A DNA stretch of 13,702 bases from JAJRXG01 sp964470035 (GCA_964470035.1 CAYYBR010000106.1:1-13702), one strand, 5' to 3'. Positions 1 to 7,787 are shown, counted from the stretch's first letter. A program made the numbers and translations. The notes: generated by a model not told the origin, from the letters alone.

Positions 1-6
1 AGATAA

Positions 7-14
7 TACTTTTG
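7..14 (+). promoter_or_regulatory. Possible Bacteroidota -7 promoter box for the polyamine operon
   Basis: TACTTTTG matches the Bacteroidota -7 consensus TAnnTTTG exactly. The partner -33 element would lie off the left edge, so only half of the promoter can be seen. Transcription would start near base 20, leaving a leader of about 40-55 bases if translation starts at 58-76. An alternative sigma-70-like pair also exists: TTGACA at 15-20 and TAATAT at 39-44, 18 bp apart. I cannot tell which, if either, is used. Confidence 0.35.
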
Positions 15-75
15 TTGACACAATATGCAAAAATAAAATAATATCAAAAAATATTTCATTATAGTAAGTTTCATA

Positions 76-1575
76 GTGGGCTTATGCTCAATAGTTTATG
101 AATTACTGATTTGTACTGTGAGTTCCTACTTCATGGGAGATAGTATTATCCAGTTTTCGCTGATTATTGGGTTTTATCTCGCCTCTATGGGGATTGGGGC
201 TTTTTTATCTCGATTTATTTATACGCGCGATACGATGGTCGGATTTATCACTATAGAAATCCTGCTAGGCGTTATTGGGGCATTTTCGGTACCCGTATGC
301 TACCTGATATTTGCCTTTGCTGATTCCGCGGGCTATCAATTTTTTGTGCTTGCGTTGGTAACTGTGATAGGGACACTGACAGGTTATGAGATCCCCCTTT
401 TGACAAGGATTATTGAGAATGAGGCCTCTTTGGATGAGAATATAAGTGACATATTGACCTATGATTATATGGGGGCCTTGGGCGCCACTTTGCTATTTCC
501 TTTTGTCCTCCTGCCCTTTATCGGTCTTTACAGATCGTCACTAGTTTTTGGCTTGATTAACATACTAGTAGCTTCTGTGACAATTCATGTGTTTAGAGAT
601 AGGCTGAAGTTGAGTAAGCGGTATCGATTTCTCATCAACCTAATCGGTGTTGCTGTGACAGCAGTGATCTTATTTATGTTGGTCCAGACTAAAGAACATA
701 TCAACAAGTGGAACGAAGCGATCTACAAATATCCAGTGATTCATTCTGAGAACAGTCAGTACCAGACAATAGATCTTACCAAAATTGATAGCGAATTCAG
801 AATGTACTTGAATGGTGCCATTCAGTTTTCATCGCGAGATGAATACCGATACCATGAGGCGTTAGTGCATGTCCCTTTAAGCCAAGTGGATACCCCTAGG
901 TCTATATTGGTGCTTGGGGGTGGTGAAGGATTGGCTGTGCGAGAGATACTAAAATATAGTACAGTTGAGCATGTTGATGTAGTTGATATAGATCCTGCAA
1001 TAACTGCTCTATCTAAGGAAAATGTACTCATATCCAGACTCAATAAAGGAGCTCTTGAAGATCCAAGAGTAAATATTCTTAATGAAGACGCCTTTAAGTT
1101 CCTGAGTACTGCACGAGGATCATACGATGCCATCATTGTGGATTTACCAGATCCGTCTAATGAAAGCCTTGCGAGACTTTATTCAGTTTCCTTCTATAGG
1201 TTATGTCATAAAAACTTATCTTCTAACGGAGTTCTGGTAACCCAAGCTACAAGCCCTAACTTGTCGAAGAAGGCCTTCTGGTGCATTAATGAAACGATCA
1301 GGGAAGCGGGCTATGGCTTTACATTTCCATATCAGGTACACATACCATCCTTTGGAAATTGGGGCTTTGTTTTGGCCAAGAACTCACCTAGGTTCTCACT
1401 GGAGCTAAATGATGACATAGAGTATAAATATCTTGAGGATGAAATCTTCGAACACTTATTTTACTTTGCTAAGGACATCAGAAAGGAGGACGTTGATATC
1501 AATTATATAGATCAGCCCATTTTGCTAAACTATTATTTGGATCATTGGCAAAGCTTGCAAGGACAAAAAAGGTGA
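76..1575 (+). CDS. speE: Membrane-bound spermidine synthase (polyamine aminopropyltransferase)
   Basis: Transfers an aminopropyl group from decarboxylated SAM to putrescine, giving spermidine. Residues 1-205 form about seven hydrophobic segments (roughly 1-18, 24-46, 52-78, 85-106, 129-150, 153-172, 183-204). The aminopropyltransferase domain follows: YLNG..QFS..DEYRYHEALVH at 244-265, the nucleotide-binding GGGEG at 281-285, DID at 304-306, and the catalytic-aspartate segment IIVDLPDPSN at 353-362. The C-terminal PSFGNWGFVLA near 424-434 is also typical. Membrane-fused SpeE of about 500 residues is common in Bacteroidota. The listed start is a GTG that cuts into the first membrane helix. The reading frame continues upstream through codons for a more natural N-terminus (about 37-75), including a possible ATT start at 58. 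An ATG at 25 in the same frame is blocked by TAA at 34-36. It is the first gene of a four-gene polyamine operon, 15 bp before speA. Function is confident; the start is not. Confidence 0.88.
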   Translation: MGLCSIVYELLICTVSSYFMGDSIIQFSLIIGFYLASMGIGAFLSRFIYTRDTMVGFITIEILLGVIGAFSVPVCYLIFAFADSAGYQFFVLALVTVIGTLTGYEIPLLTRIIENEASLDENISDILTYDYMGALGATLLFPFVLLPFIGLYRSSLVFGLINILVASVTIHVFRDRLKLSKRYRFLINLIGVAVTAVILFMLVQTKEHINKWNEAIYKYPVIHSENSQYQTIDLTKIDSEFRMYLNGAIQFSSRDEYRYHEALVHVPLSQVDTPRSILVLGGGEGLAVREILKYSTVEHVDVVDIDPAITALSKENVLISRLNKGALEDPRVNILNEDAFKFLSTARGSYDAIIVDLPDPSNESLARLYSVSFYRLCHKNLSSNGVLVTQATSPNLSKKAFWCINETIREAGYGFTFPYQVHIPSFGNWGFVLAKNSPRFSLELNDDIEYKYLEDEIFEHLFYFAKDIRKEDVDINYIDQPILLNYYLDHWQSLQGQKR

Positions 1576-1590
1576 TTTATTGATATTGAC

Positions 1591-3003
1591 ATGAGTAGTA
1601 CTTATCACGACTTAATTACTGGTAGCTATGAATTTCCTCAAGATGGATTTGATAGAGAAGATGGCTATCTAACATTTAACGATGTATCTCTATCCAAACT
1701 CATCAAGAAGTACGGGACACCATTCAAGTTGATCTATCTACCCAAGATCGCCAGTCAAATTAGAAATGCAAGAGAGTTCTTTCATAAAGCCATGAAAGCT
1801 CACAAGTATAATGCAGAGTATTTCTTCTGTTACTGCACTAAGTCAAATCATTTTGACTACGCACTACATGCAACCCTAAAAGAGAATGTGCAGTTAGAAA
1901 CATCGTCAGCATTTGATATAGAACTTGTTAAGCTATTATCTGAAGATGATAGGATAGATAGGGATATTGTCCTGATTCACAATGGCTATAAAACATCTGC
2001 TTATATAGATGGGATACTATCTCTTCATCATTCTGGTTTTCATAATGCTATAACTGTATTGGATTCTAAAAATGAATTCCTTCGCTTTGCAAAGATGGCG
2101 CCGGAGAATTTAAAGGAACTTAATATAGGAATTAGGATCGCCATAGATGAAGAGCCACAATCTCCATACTTCACATCAAGGCTAGGTGTTAATCCAGATG
2201 AGATATTGAGTTTGTATACAGAGCAAATCAAAGGAGATGAAAGATTCATTTTGAAGATGGTTCACTTCTTCATTGATACGGGTATAAAGGATACTATATA
2301 TTACTGGAGAGAATTTCGGAAGGCACTACAAGTATTTGTGAGTTTGAAAAAGATCTGCCCAGATATCGATAGTTTAAATATAGGAGGAGGTTTTCCAATA
2401 CAGAATAGTTTAGATTTTCAATATGACTATCAGTGCATGGCTGATCAGATTATACTGACTATAAAAGACATCTGTGATAGAGAAGATGTAGAGGTTCCTG
2501 ATATATATACCGAGTTTGGGAAATACACGGTTGGAGAGGCAGGTGCTGTTGTATTCGAAGTGTTAGATCAGAAAGTTCAAAATAGCAGAGAGAAGTGGTA
2601 TTTGTTAGACAATAGTCTTCTCAATACAATACCTGATACTTGGTCGATATCAGAGGAATACATGTTGCTAGCTATCAATAAATGGGATCGCGCATATGAG
2701 ATAGTTCATCTAGGAGGTATCAGTTGTGATCATTCAGATCACTATAATCCTGAAGACATGAATAAACACTCGGTATTGCCATCTCTGGCAGAGACCGAAG
2801 AGGAACCACTTTATATCGGCTTCTTTCACACTGCAGCATATCAAGATGCCATCAGTGGTTATGGAGGGATCAAACACTGTCTTATTCCTTCACCCAAAGT
2901 AATAATAGTTGATAAGGATGAAGATGGTGGCTTAACTGATTACCTCTATCGAGAAGAGCAGTCCTCGCAAGACATGCTAAGAATCTTAGGATATAACCGA
3001 TAG
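1591..3003 (+). CDS. speA: Arginine decarboxylase (PLP-dependent, short Bacteroidota type)
   Basis: Decarboxylates arginine to agmatine in the cytoplasm, the first step of putrescine synthesis by the agmatine route. It belongs to the alanine-racemase-fold (fold III) decarboxylases. The PLP lysine is K84 in YCTKSNHF, the phosphate-binding glycine loop is IGGGFP at 264-269, and the cofactor glutamate lies in EFGKYTVGE at 308-316. The active-site Cys-Asp motif is GGISCDHSD at 375-383 (C379, D380), followed by an AYQ segment near 416-418. At 470 residues it is much shorter than the roughly 630-residue E. coli SpeA, but it closely resembles the arginine decarboxylases I recall from flavobacteria. 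The ATG at 1591 fits their N-terminus. It stops 2 bp before speB, so the pair is almost certainly cotranscribed. The arginine assignment (not ornithine or diaminopimelate) rests on overall resemblance and on the adjacent agmatinase. Confidence 0.9.
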   Translation: MSSTYHDLITGSYEFPQDGFDREDGYLTFNDVSLSKLIKKYGTPFKLIYLPKIASQIRNAREFFHKAMKAHKYNAEYFFCYCTKSNHFDYALHATLKENVQLETSSAFDIELVKLLSEDDRIDRDIVLIHNGYKTSAYIDGILSLHHSGFHNAITVLDSKNEFLRFAKMAPENLKELNIGIRIAIDEEPQSPYFTSRLGVNPDEILSLYTEQIKGDERFILKMVHFFIDTGIKDTIYYWREFRKALQVFVSLKKICPDIDSLNIGGGFPIQNSLDFQYDYQCMADQIILTIKDICDREDVEVPDIYTEFGKYTVGEAGAVVFEVLDQKVQNSREKWYLLDNSLLNTIPDTWSISEEYMLLAINKWDRAYEIVHLGGISCDHSDHYNPEDMNKHSVLPSLAETEEEPLYIGFFHTAAYQDAISGYGGIKHCLIPSPKVIIVDKDEDGGLTDYLYREEQSSQDMLRILGYNR

Positions 3004-3005
3004 AT

Positions 3006-3857
3006 ATGAAATACTTTGGAGGCATACCGATAGATAATCTTACCATGGAGACTGCGGAGGTGATCCTACAGCCTATACCATATGATGGGACTAGCACTTG
3101 GGGGAAGGGGGCGGACAAGGGGTTTTTAGCATTTATGGAAGCTGCGGACAATATGGAGCTCTATGATATAGAGACTAAGAGTGAAGTTTATAAGACAGGT
3201 ATTTATGTAAATGAAGTGTGGAATGACTTTTCAAGTCCAGAGGATATGTTCTCTGCAGTATATGAGCGAACAAAAGACTTAATTAATTCTCATAAATTTT
3301 TGACTTTTTTCGGTGGTGAGCACTCAGTTAGTATAGGTATTATCAAAGCACTTCGAGAAAAGCATAAAGGGCTAAATGTACTTCATCTTGACGCCCATGC
3401 TGATCTAAGATCATCATACTTGGGTTCAAATTATAACCATGCATGTGCTTTGCATGATGCAAGTCGTCACTGTAATCTTGTGCAAGTGGGGATCAGAAGT
3501 ATGGATAGTTCTGAGTTGGATTATATAAACGATGATCAGGTGTTTTATGCAAAAGATATAATTGAGGATAATGAGTGGATGGATGCGTCTATCGCGTTGT
3601 TAGAAGATCCAGTTTTTATAACATTGGATTTAGATGTTTTGGATCCTTCTATTATGCCGTCCACAGGTACTCCTGAGCCTGGTGGATTGGAGTGGTATCA
3701 ATTACTTCGATATTTGAGAAAGGTGTTTAACTCAAAGCAAGTGATAGGATTTGATATAGTTGAATTAGCACCGATAGAAGGATTGAGGGCGCCTAACTTT
3801 CTGGCGGCAAAGCTATATTACAAAATGTTATCTTATAAATTTTTCCCAGATGAGTAG
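3006..3857 (+). CDS. speB: Agmatinase (ureohydrolase family)
   Basis: Hydrolyses agmatine to putrescine and urea, using a binuclear manganese centre. All expected metal ligands are visible: H106 in GGEHS (103-107), D129, H131 and D133 in LDAHADLR, and D208 and D210 in LDLDVLDPSIMPSTGTPEPGG, which is the diagnostic ureohydrolase signature. The NYNHACALH segment at 142-150 is the usual substrate-loop region. The length of 283 residues is normal for a short bacterial agmatinase. Arginase and formiminoglutamase share the fold, but the arginine decarboxylase 2 bp upstream makes agmatine the likely substrate. The stop codon overlaps the next start (ATGAGTAG, 8 bases shared), which suggests coupled translation with the deoxyhypusine-synthase-like gene. 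No signal peptide is seen. Confidence 0.92.
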   Translation: MKYFGGIPIDNLTMETAEVILQPIPYDGTSTWGKGADKGFLAFMEAADNMELYDIETKSEVYKTGIYVNEVWNDFSSPEDMFSAVYERTKDLINSHKFLTFFGGEHSVSIGIIKALREKHKGLNVLHLDAHADLRSSYLGSNYNHACALHDASRHCNLVQVGIRSMDSSELDYINDDQVFYAKDIIEDNEWMDASIALLEDPVFITLDLDVLDPSIMPSTGTPEPGGLEWYQLLRYLRKVFNSKQVIGFDIVELAPIEGLRAPNFLAAKLYYKMLSYKFFPDE

Positions 3858-4824
3858 AGGCCCGATTACTAGTTTTATGCTAGATCATTATAAGCACTTT
3901 AATGCAGCATCTTTAGTAGATGCTTCAAAGGCTTATAGCGAGCAAATTAGAATTGGTAATAAAATGATGATAACACTTGCGGGTGCAATGAGTACTGCGG
4001 AATTAGGCAAGTCTTTAGCTCAAATGATTCGTGAAGATAAGGTGCATATCATCTCGTGTACTGGTGCTAATCTAGAAGAAGATATTTTTAATCTAGTGGC
4101 TCATGATCATTATAAGAGGATACCCGCATATCGCGACCTAAGCCCTGATCATGAGTTGGATTTGTTGAAAGAGCACTTTAATCGTGTTACTGACACTTGT
4201 ATTCCTGAAGCTGAAGCGATGCGTGTCATCGAGGGGCATTTGTACCGCGTATGGAGTAAGGCTAAGCAAGAGGGATTGAAGTTTTTTCCTCATGAATATT
4301 TCTATCAGATTTTACGAGATAAAACCATTCAAGAATCTTTTCAAATAGATCCGAAGGATAGCTGGGTATATGCGGCAGCTGAGAAAAACCTACCGATTGT
4401 AGTCCCTGGTTGGGAAGACTCTACTTGTGGTAACTTTTTTGCCTCCTATTGCATCACAAATGAATTACATACATCTGTGTTAAAAGGAGGAATAGAATAT
4501 ATGATGTTTCTCGCCGACTGGTATCAAAAGAACACCCAAGAAAATGGTGTTGGATTCTTCCAAATAGGTGGAGGGATAGCTGGGGATTTTCCAATCTGTG
4601 TAGTCCCAATGTTACATCAGGACTTGCAGGTAGAGTCAGTGCCGATGTGGTCATACTTTTGTCAGGTTAGTGATAGCACAACGAGTTATGGGTCTTATTC
4701 TGGTGCTGTACCTAATGAGAAAATTACATGGGGAAAGTTGCTCCCAGATACACCTCGATTCATTATTGAATCTGATGCTACGATCGTTGCTCCATTAGTC
4801 TTTGCATATGTTTTAGGTTGGTGA
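3850..4824 (+). CDS. Deoxyhypusine-synthase-like NAD-dependent aminobutyltransferase
   Basis: A bacterial member of the deoxyhypusine synthase family (DHS-like). These enzymes oxidatively cleave spermidine (or a related amine) with NAD and pass the aminobutyl group to an acceptor through an imine on a lysine. The catalytic lysine is conserved: K296 in ITWGK, with W294 and E290 also kept. NAD-region motifs are ISCTGANLEED (68-78), PGWEDSTCGN (186-195) and IGGGIAGDF (239-247). Bacteria lack eIF5A, so the acceptor is unlikely to be that protein. Homospermidine formation from putrescine is a plausible alternative given the putrescine-making genes just upstream. Compared with the eukaryotic enzyme, several spermidine-contacting positions differ: Asp to Asn at N195, the His-His pair replaced by D246-F247, and an Asp replaced by Y283. 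It overlaps speB by 8 bases and is the last gene of the operon. The family is certain; the reaction is not. Confidence 0.82.
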   Translation: MSRGPITSFMLDHYKHFNAASLVDASKAYSEQIRIGNKMMITLAGAMSTAELGKSLAQMIREDKVHIISCTGANLEEDIFNLVAHDHYKRIPAYRDLSPDHELDLLKEHFNRVTDTCIPEAEAMRVIEGHLYRVWSKAKQEGLKFFPHEYFYQILRDKTIQESFQIDPKDSWVYAAAEKNLPIVVPGWEDSTCGNFFASYCITNELHTSVLKGGIEYMMFLADWYQKNTQENGVGFFQIGGGIAGDFPICVVPMLHQDLQVESVPMWSYFCQVSDSTTSYGSYSGAVPNEKITWGKLLPDTPRFIIESDATIVAPLVFAYVLGW

Positions 4825-4837
4825 TTTTTCCCCGATG

Positions 4838-5509
4838 CTAATTATCAATATCAAGAAATTGACTGACCAATTCCGTCAATGAAGAAGCTTGATAATCTGC
4901 CTGACTATATAACGGATTGTAGATTGTCCTTTTTCGTTCTACATATCCCGTCTGGAGCCCAGCCATCTTAGCGCCGAACAAATCCCAGTCGTGAGTAGCG
5001 ATCATCATCACTTCTTCTGGGTTCAGTTGCTCGGCATGGGCTACAGAATGATAAATGTCTTTGAATGGCTTGTAATTTCTCACCATGTCAACAGAGTAGT
5101 ATGAGTCAAAAAGATCAAGGATATGAGCATTAGTGAGTTGCTCTTCGATCATCGATAGCGAAGAGTTAGATACCGCTATCGCGCTGATGCCACGCTGTTT
5201 TAATAACATGATGGCAGGCTCGACATCTTCATATGCAGGGAGATTTTTGAAGACCCCGAGTATCTGATTCTTTTGCTCTAGGGAAAGTGGTTTGTTGTTT
5301 TCGTGAAAGAGATTTTCTAAGGCAACTCCTGCTAGCTCTCCAAAATTCTTGTAAACACCCATGATACCCATGACAGTGGAACTATGTAATAATTGTGAGA
5401 ACCAATATTTCAAGACATACTCATCTTCAAAGTGTTGATCGAATTCTTGTTTAAGTAGATCCATGTTAAGCATGGTCTGATTCATATCAAAAAATACTGC
5501 TTTGATCAT
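4838..5509 (-). CDS. HAD-superfamily hydrolase (haloacid dehalogenase type II group)
   Basis: A 223-residue HAD hydrolase with a cap domain. Motif I is FFDMNQT with nucleophile D8, motif II is VSNSS at 113-117, motif III lysine is K147 in NYKP, and motif IV is ATHDWDLFGAKMAG at 171-184 with D174 and D176. Motif I follows the D-x-N-x-T variant, not the D-x-Y-G-T of proven L-2-haloacid dehalogenases. The arginine expected after the tryptophan in the cap region also appears absent (WFSQLL at 36-41). It may therefore be a phosphatase or another hydrolase, and the family name should not be read as a substrate. It lies 37 bp downstream of the XdhC-YHS gene and is the last gene of the cox cluster in this window, but nothing ties it to CO metabolism. 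Its stop is 13 bp from that of the convergent polyamine operon. Confidence 0.8.
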   Translation of the reverse strand: MIKAVFFDMNQTMLNMDLLKQEFDQHFEDEYVLKYWFSQLLHSSTVMGIMGVYKNFGELAGVALENLFHENNKPLSLEQKNQILGVFKNLPAYEDVEPAIMLLKQRGISAIAVSNSSLSMIEEQLTNAHILDLFDSYYSVDMVRNYKPFKDIYHSVAHAEQLNPEEVMMIATHDWDLFGAKMAGLQTGYVERKRTIYNPLYSQADYQASSLTELVSQFLDIDN

Positions 5510-5546
5510 GCTGTACTATTGAAGGTTGATCCCTAAGAGGTTGGGA

Positions 5547-6524
5547 TTACGATATATACTTCTCTGGTTCCTTCTCAAAGCTCACCTTGCACCCGTCACA
5601 GCAGAAGTATACGGATGTTCCTTTGTGTTGTAAGACATGCTTAGCGGTAGACTTTTGGATAGGTATGTTACACACAGGGTTTAGATAATAGTCATCATTA
5701 GGCATCTCACTAAGAGTGCTCGAATCCTCATTTACGGAAGTGGGGTCAGACTCGTCTCTAAACAATTGGATTATCTGAGCCAGTATGCTGACAGCAGCCT
5801 CTTCTGGGAGTTTGCCACCGATGTCGATGCCGGCAGGAGTCTTGATCTTCTTGAGCTGATCGAAGGTGATACCGTGCTGACGCAGATCAGTAAATACGGA
5901 TTGCCCTTTTTTCATGGATGCGACAAAACCAATGTAATTGCTCTCGATAGATAGGGCTTTGAGTAGGGCAGTGACGTCGCCTTCACCTTGACTACATACG
6001 ACGATATATGCATCCTTATAGTTTGCCACATCCGAAAATGTACTGATATCATGAATATGATCAGCCGCTGGATAAACTGTAGGGTCAGCTGTATTCATAA
6101 CAGCCGTAACCTGATAATCCATCGCTTTAGCTAGCTTGCTTAGTGCCATGCCGATGTGTGATTGGCCAAAGATCAAGAGATGTGGTTTAGGAAGCATAGG
6201 CTCGATATAGACTTCGACTTGGCCACCGCTCTGGCAAGTCATGTTATAGACTTTGGTATTAGAATATGATTCGATGAGTTGATCTTTGCTGATAGCCACG
6301 TATCTGGATTTCCCATCCTTCAGTGATAAGAGAGCTTCTTTGAGGACGATGCCTCTAGTGCAGCCCCCGCCGATCCAACCATGGATATAGCCATCTGCAG
6401 TTATGAGTGCGTGATCTCCAGGTTTGCCAGAGGATGGTGCTTTTCTGCGCACTATAGATGCTAAAGCATATGTGGTGTGGCTCTTGCGAAAGCTCAGCAT
6501 CTTTTCTATGATCTCACTACGCAT
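5547..6524 (-). CDS. CoxF/XdhC-type molybdoenzyme maturation factor fused to a YHS domain
   Basis: An accessory protein for assembling the Mo-Cu site of CO dehydrogenase. Residues 1-110 are the XdhC/CoxI N-terminal domain with the characteristic GWIGGGC at 49-55. Residues 111-257 are the Rossmann-like C-terminal domain, starting HLLIFGQSHIGMAL (115-128) and ending with the family motif TPAGIDIGGKLPEEAA at 229-244. An acidic, serine-rich linker (about 256-280) leads to a YHS domain at 282-324 with NPVC (C285) and YFCCDGCKVSF (C308, C309, C312). XdhC proteins normally handle sulfuration of the Mo cofactor. For CO dehydrogenase, mutant work in Oligotropha, as I recall it, links CoxE and CoxF to copper insertion, and YHS domains bind metals, often copper. 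The gene overlaps coxE by 8 bases (ATGCGTAG), so the two are probably translated together. Whether to call it CoxF or CoxI cannot be settled by eye. Confidence 0.85.
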   Translation of the reverse strand: MRSEIIEKMLSFRKSHTTYALASIVRRKAPSSGKPGDHALITADGYIHGWIGGGCTRGIVLKEALLSLKDGKSRYVAISKDQLIESYSNTKVYNMTCQSGGQVEVYIEPMLPKPHLLIFGQSHIGMALSKLAKAMDYQVTAVMNTADPTVYPAADHIHDISTFSDVANYKDAYIVVCSQGEGDVTALLKALSIESNYIGFVASMKKGQSVFTDLRQHGITFDQLKKIKTPAGIDIGGKLPEEAAVSILAQIIQLFRDESDPTSVNEDSSTLSEMPNDDYYLNPVCNIPIQKSTAKHVLQHKGTSVYFCCDGCKVSFEKEPEKYIS

Positions 6525-7653
6525 CAGCTAGTATGTTTTCAAGTTGTAACAGGCTATCAAAATTATGTGCACTTTCAAAGATATCAACAGATGGCAATAC
6601 TGTCTTCATCCCTCGTTGGATCGGTTGGTAGCCCATCATGCCTTTCAGTGGGTTGAGCCATACGAGTTTTTTAGAACTGCGTTTGATTTTGATGATCTGA
6701 TCTTCGAGCACTCCTGTAGGGCCAGTATCTAAACCATCACTCATGACTATGGTAAGCGTTTTACCATTAAGATATCGCTTGGCATAGTTGTCATTAAATT
6801 CTTCGAGGCATTCGCCGATCTTCGTGCCACTTGACCAGTGCTGTACATGCTGAGATATTTGTGCCATGGCGATGGCGGCATCAGGATCATCTATGTATTC
6901 TGTGATCCTTACTAACGATGTGCTAAACGAGAAAGCTTCAATCTGCCTAAAGTGTGACCTCAGTGACCACAAAAACTTCAATAAGAAATAAGAATACTTA
7001 TCCATGGACCCGCTCACATCAAGTAGGATCAGTAACCGCAGGCGCTCCTTTTTCTTTTGATTATGCTGGAGGTCTATGATGTTCCCGCCATATTGCAGAT
7101 TCTTTCTAAAGCTATTTCTGAGATCGACCTTACCGGATTTTGCTTTCTTTCTTTTACGCTTGATCCTAAGATTCATTTCTCTGACGAGCTGGTCTGCGAT
7201 TTCATCTAGTTCTTCGCTCTGCGTGTAGGTGAGCTTCGAAAAGTCAGTGCTCTTTAATGCTTCCTTGGCATTAGCTCCTGACGTTGTCTTGCTGGATGTA
7301 GCTTGCCCACCTTTATTAGAACGGCCGAGCCCAGTCATCACTGCAGTGTTTTTTGCTTGTCTGCTTAGTGATGTTTTGTTTTTATGATCTCGAGATTGAG
7401 TTAATCGGGTGCCTCTCTGTCGCCAGAATCTCTTGAAGAGTATTTGGAAAGACTCTACCTCAGATTCGTCTTTGCAGTACAGGGCAGTTAGGGCATGCTC
7501 GAAGATATCTGTGTCCCACCAGATACCAGTAAGTGCGGTATGAATCGTCTCTAGAGAACAATCTAATCCGCGGGCAAAGCCATATTCTCTCGCCTCATGT
7601 GTAAATCCTACAAGAGATGCTTCAAAAGAAGGAAAGTCAGAGTAATGGTCCAA
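6517..7653 (-). CDS. coxE: CoxE-like von Willebrand factor A domain protein
   Basis: A VWA protein that works with the MoxR ATPase CoxD in maturation of CO dehydrogenase; in Oligotropha it is associated with copper insertion. The N-terminal 85 residues resemble the helical CoxE start. A low-complexity basic and serine-rich stretch follows (about 86-205, including RIKRKRKKAKSGK at 163-175). The VWA domain carries a complete metal-ion-dependent adhesion site: DVSGS at 212-216, T277 in SSGTKIGE, and D306 in VMSDG. The length of 378 residues is normal. The start is TTG at 7653. An in-frame TAG lies four codons upstream, and an out-of-frame ATG just upstream meets TAA at once. The next in-frame methionine is near residue 106, so TTG is the best choice. 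A 134-base gap separates it from the small gene upstream, and its end overlaps the XdhC-YHS gene. Confidence 0.87.
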   Translation of the reverse strand: MDHYSDFPSFEASLVGFTHEAREYGFARGLDCSLETIHTALTGIWWDTDIFEHALTALYCKDESEVESFQILFKRFWRQRGTRLTQSRDHKNKTSLSRQAKNTAVMTGLGRSNKGGQATSSKTTSGANAKEALKSTDFSKLTYTQSEELDEIADQLVREMNLRIKRKRKKAKSGKVDLRNSFRKNLQYGGNIIDLQHNQKKKERLRLLILLDVSGSMDKYSYFLLKFLWSLRSHFRQIEAFSFSTSLVRITEYIDDPDAAIAMAQISQHVQHWSSGTKIGECLEEFNDNYAKRYLNGKTLTIVMSDGLDTGPTGVLEDQIIKIKRSSKKLVWLNPLKGMMGYQPIQRGMKTVLPSVDIFESAHNFDSLLQLENILADA

Positions 7654-7787
7654 GATTACATACTAATTGATAAGTATAACTCGAGATAACTAAGATGGTT
7701 ATCCCACGAAGATTAAATAGCGCAGAAGATGATTTTCTTCTATACTAGATGAAATGATATTAACAGTAGATCAAGAAGGTATAAAAT
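7654..7787. other. Intergenic gap upstream of coxE
   Basis: This is the longest unassigned stretch in the window (134 bp), in an otherwise tightly packed operon. It holds two short inverted repeats: GATAAC/GTTATC at 7685-7703 with a 7-base loop, and AGAAGA/TCTTCT at 7724-7741 with a 6-base loop. Neither is followed by a T-run on the minus strand, and I see no TAnnTTTG box toward coxE. It could carry a leader or processing site, but nothing firm. Confidence 0.3.

Noticed and set aside
822..1136. A 104-codon minus-strand frame inside speE
   Set aside because: It is antisense to the conserved aminopropyltransferase domain, and its serine-rich product is typical of a spurious frame.
4825..4837. 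Possible bidirectional terminator between the convergent operons
   Set aside because: The gap is 13 bp with a short T-run but no flanking stem; a 6-bp repeat at about 4859-4881 lies inside coding sequence and is weak.
5529..5547. Inverted repeat ATCCC/GGGAT between the XdhC-YHS gene and the HAD gene
   Set aside because: The stem is only 5 bp with a 9-base loop and no T-run follows on the minus strand, so it is not a credible terminator.
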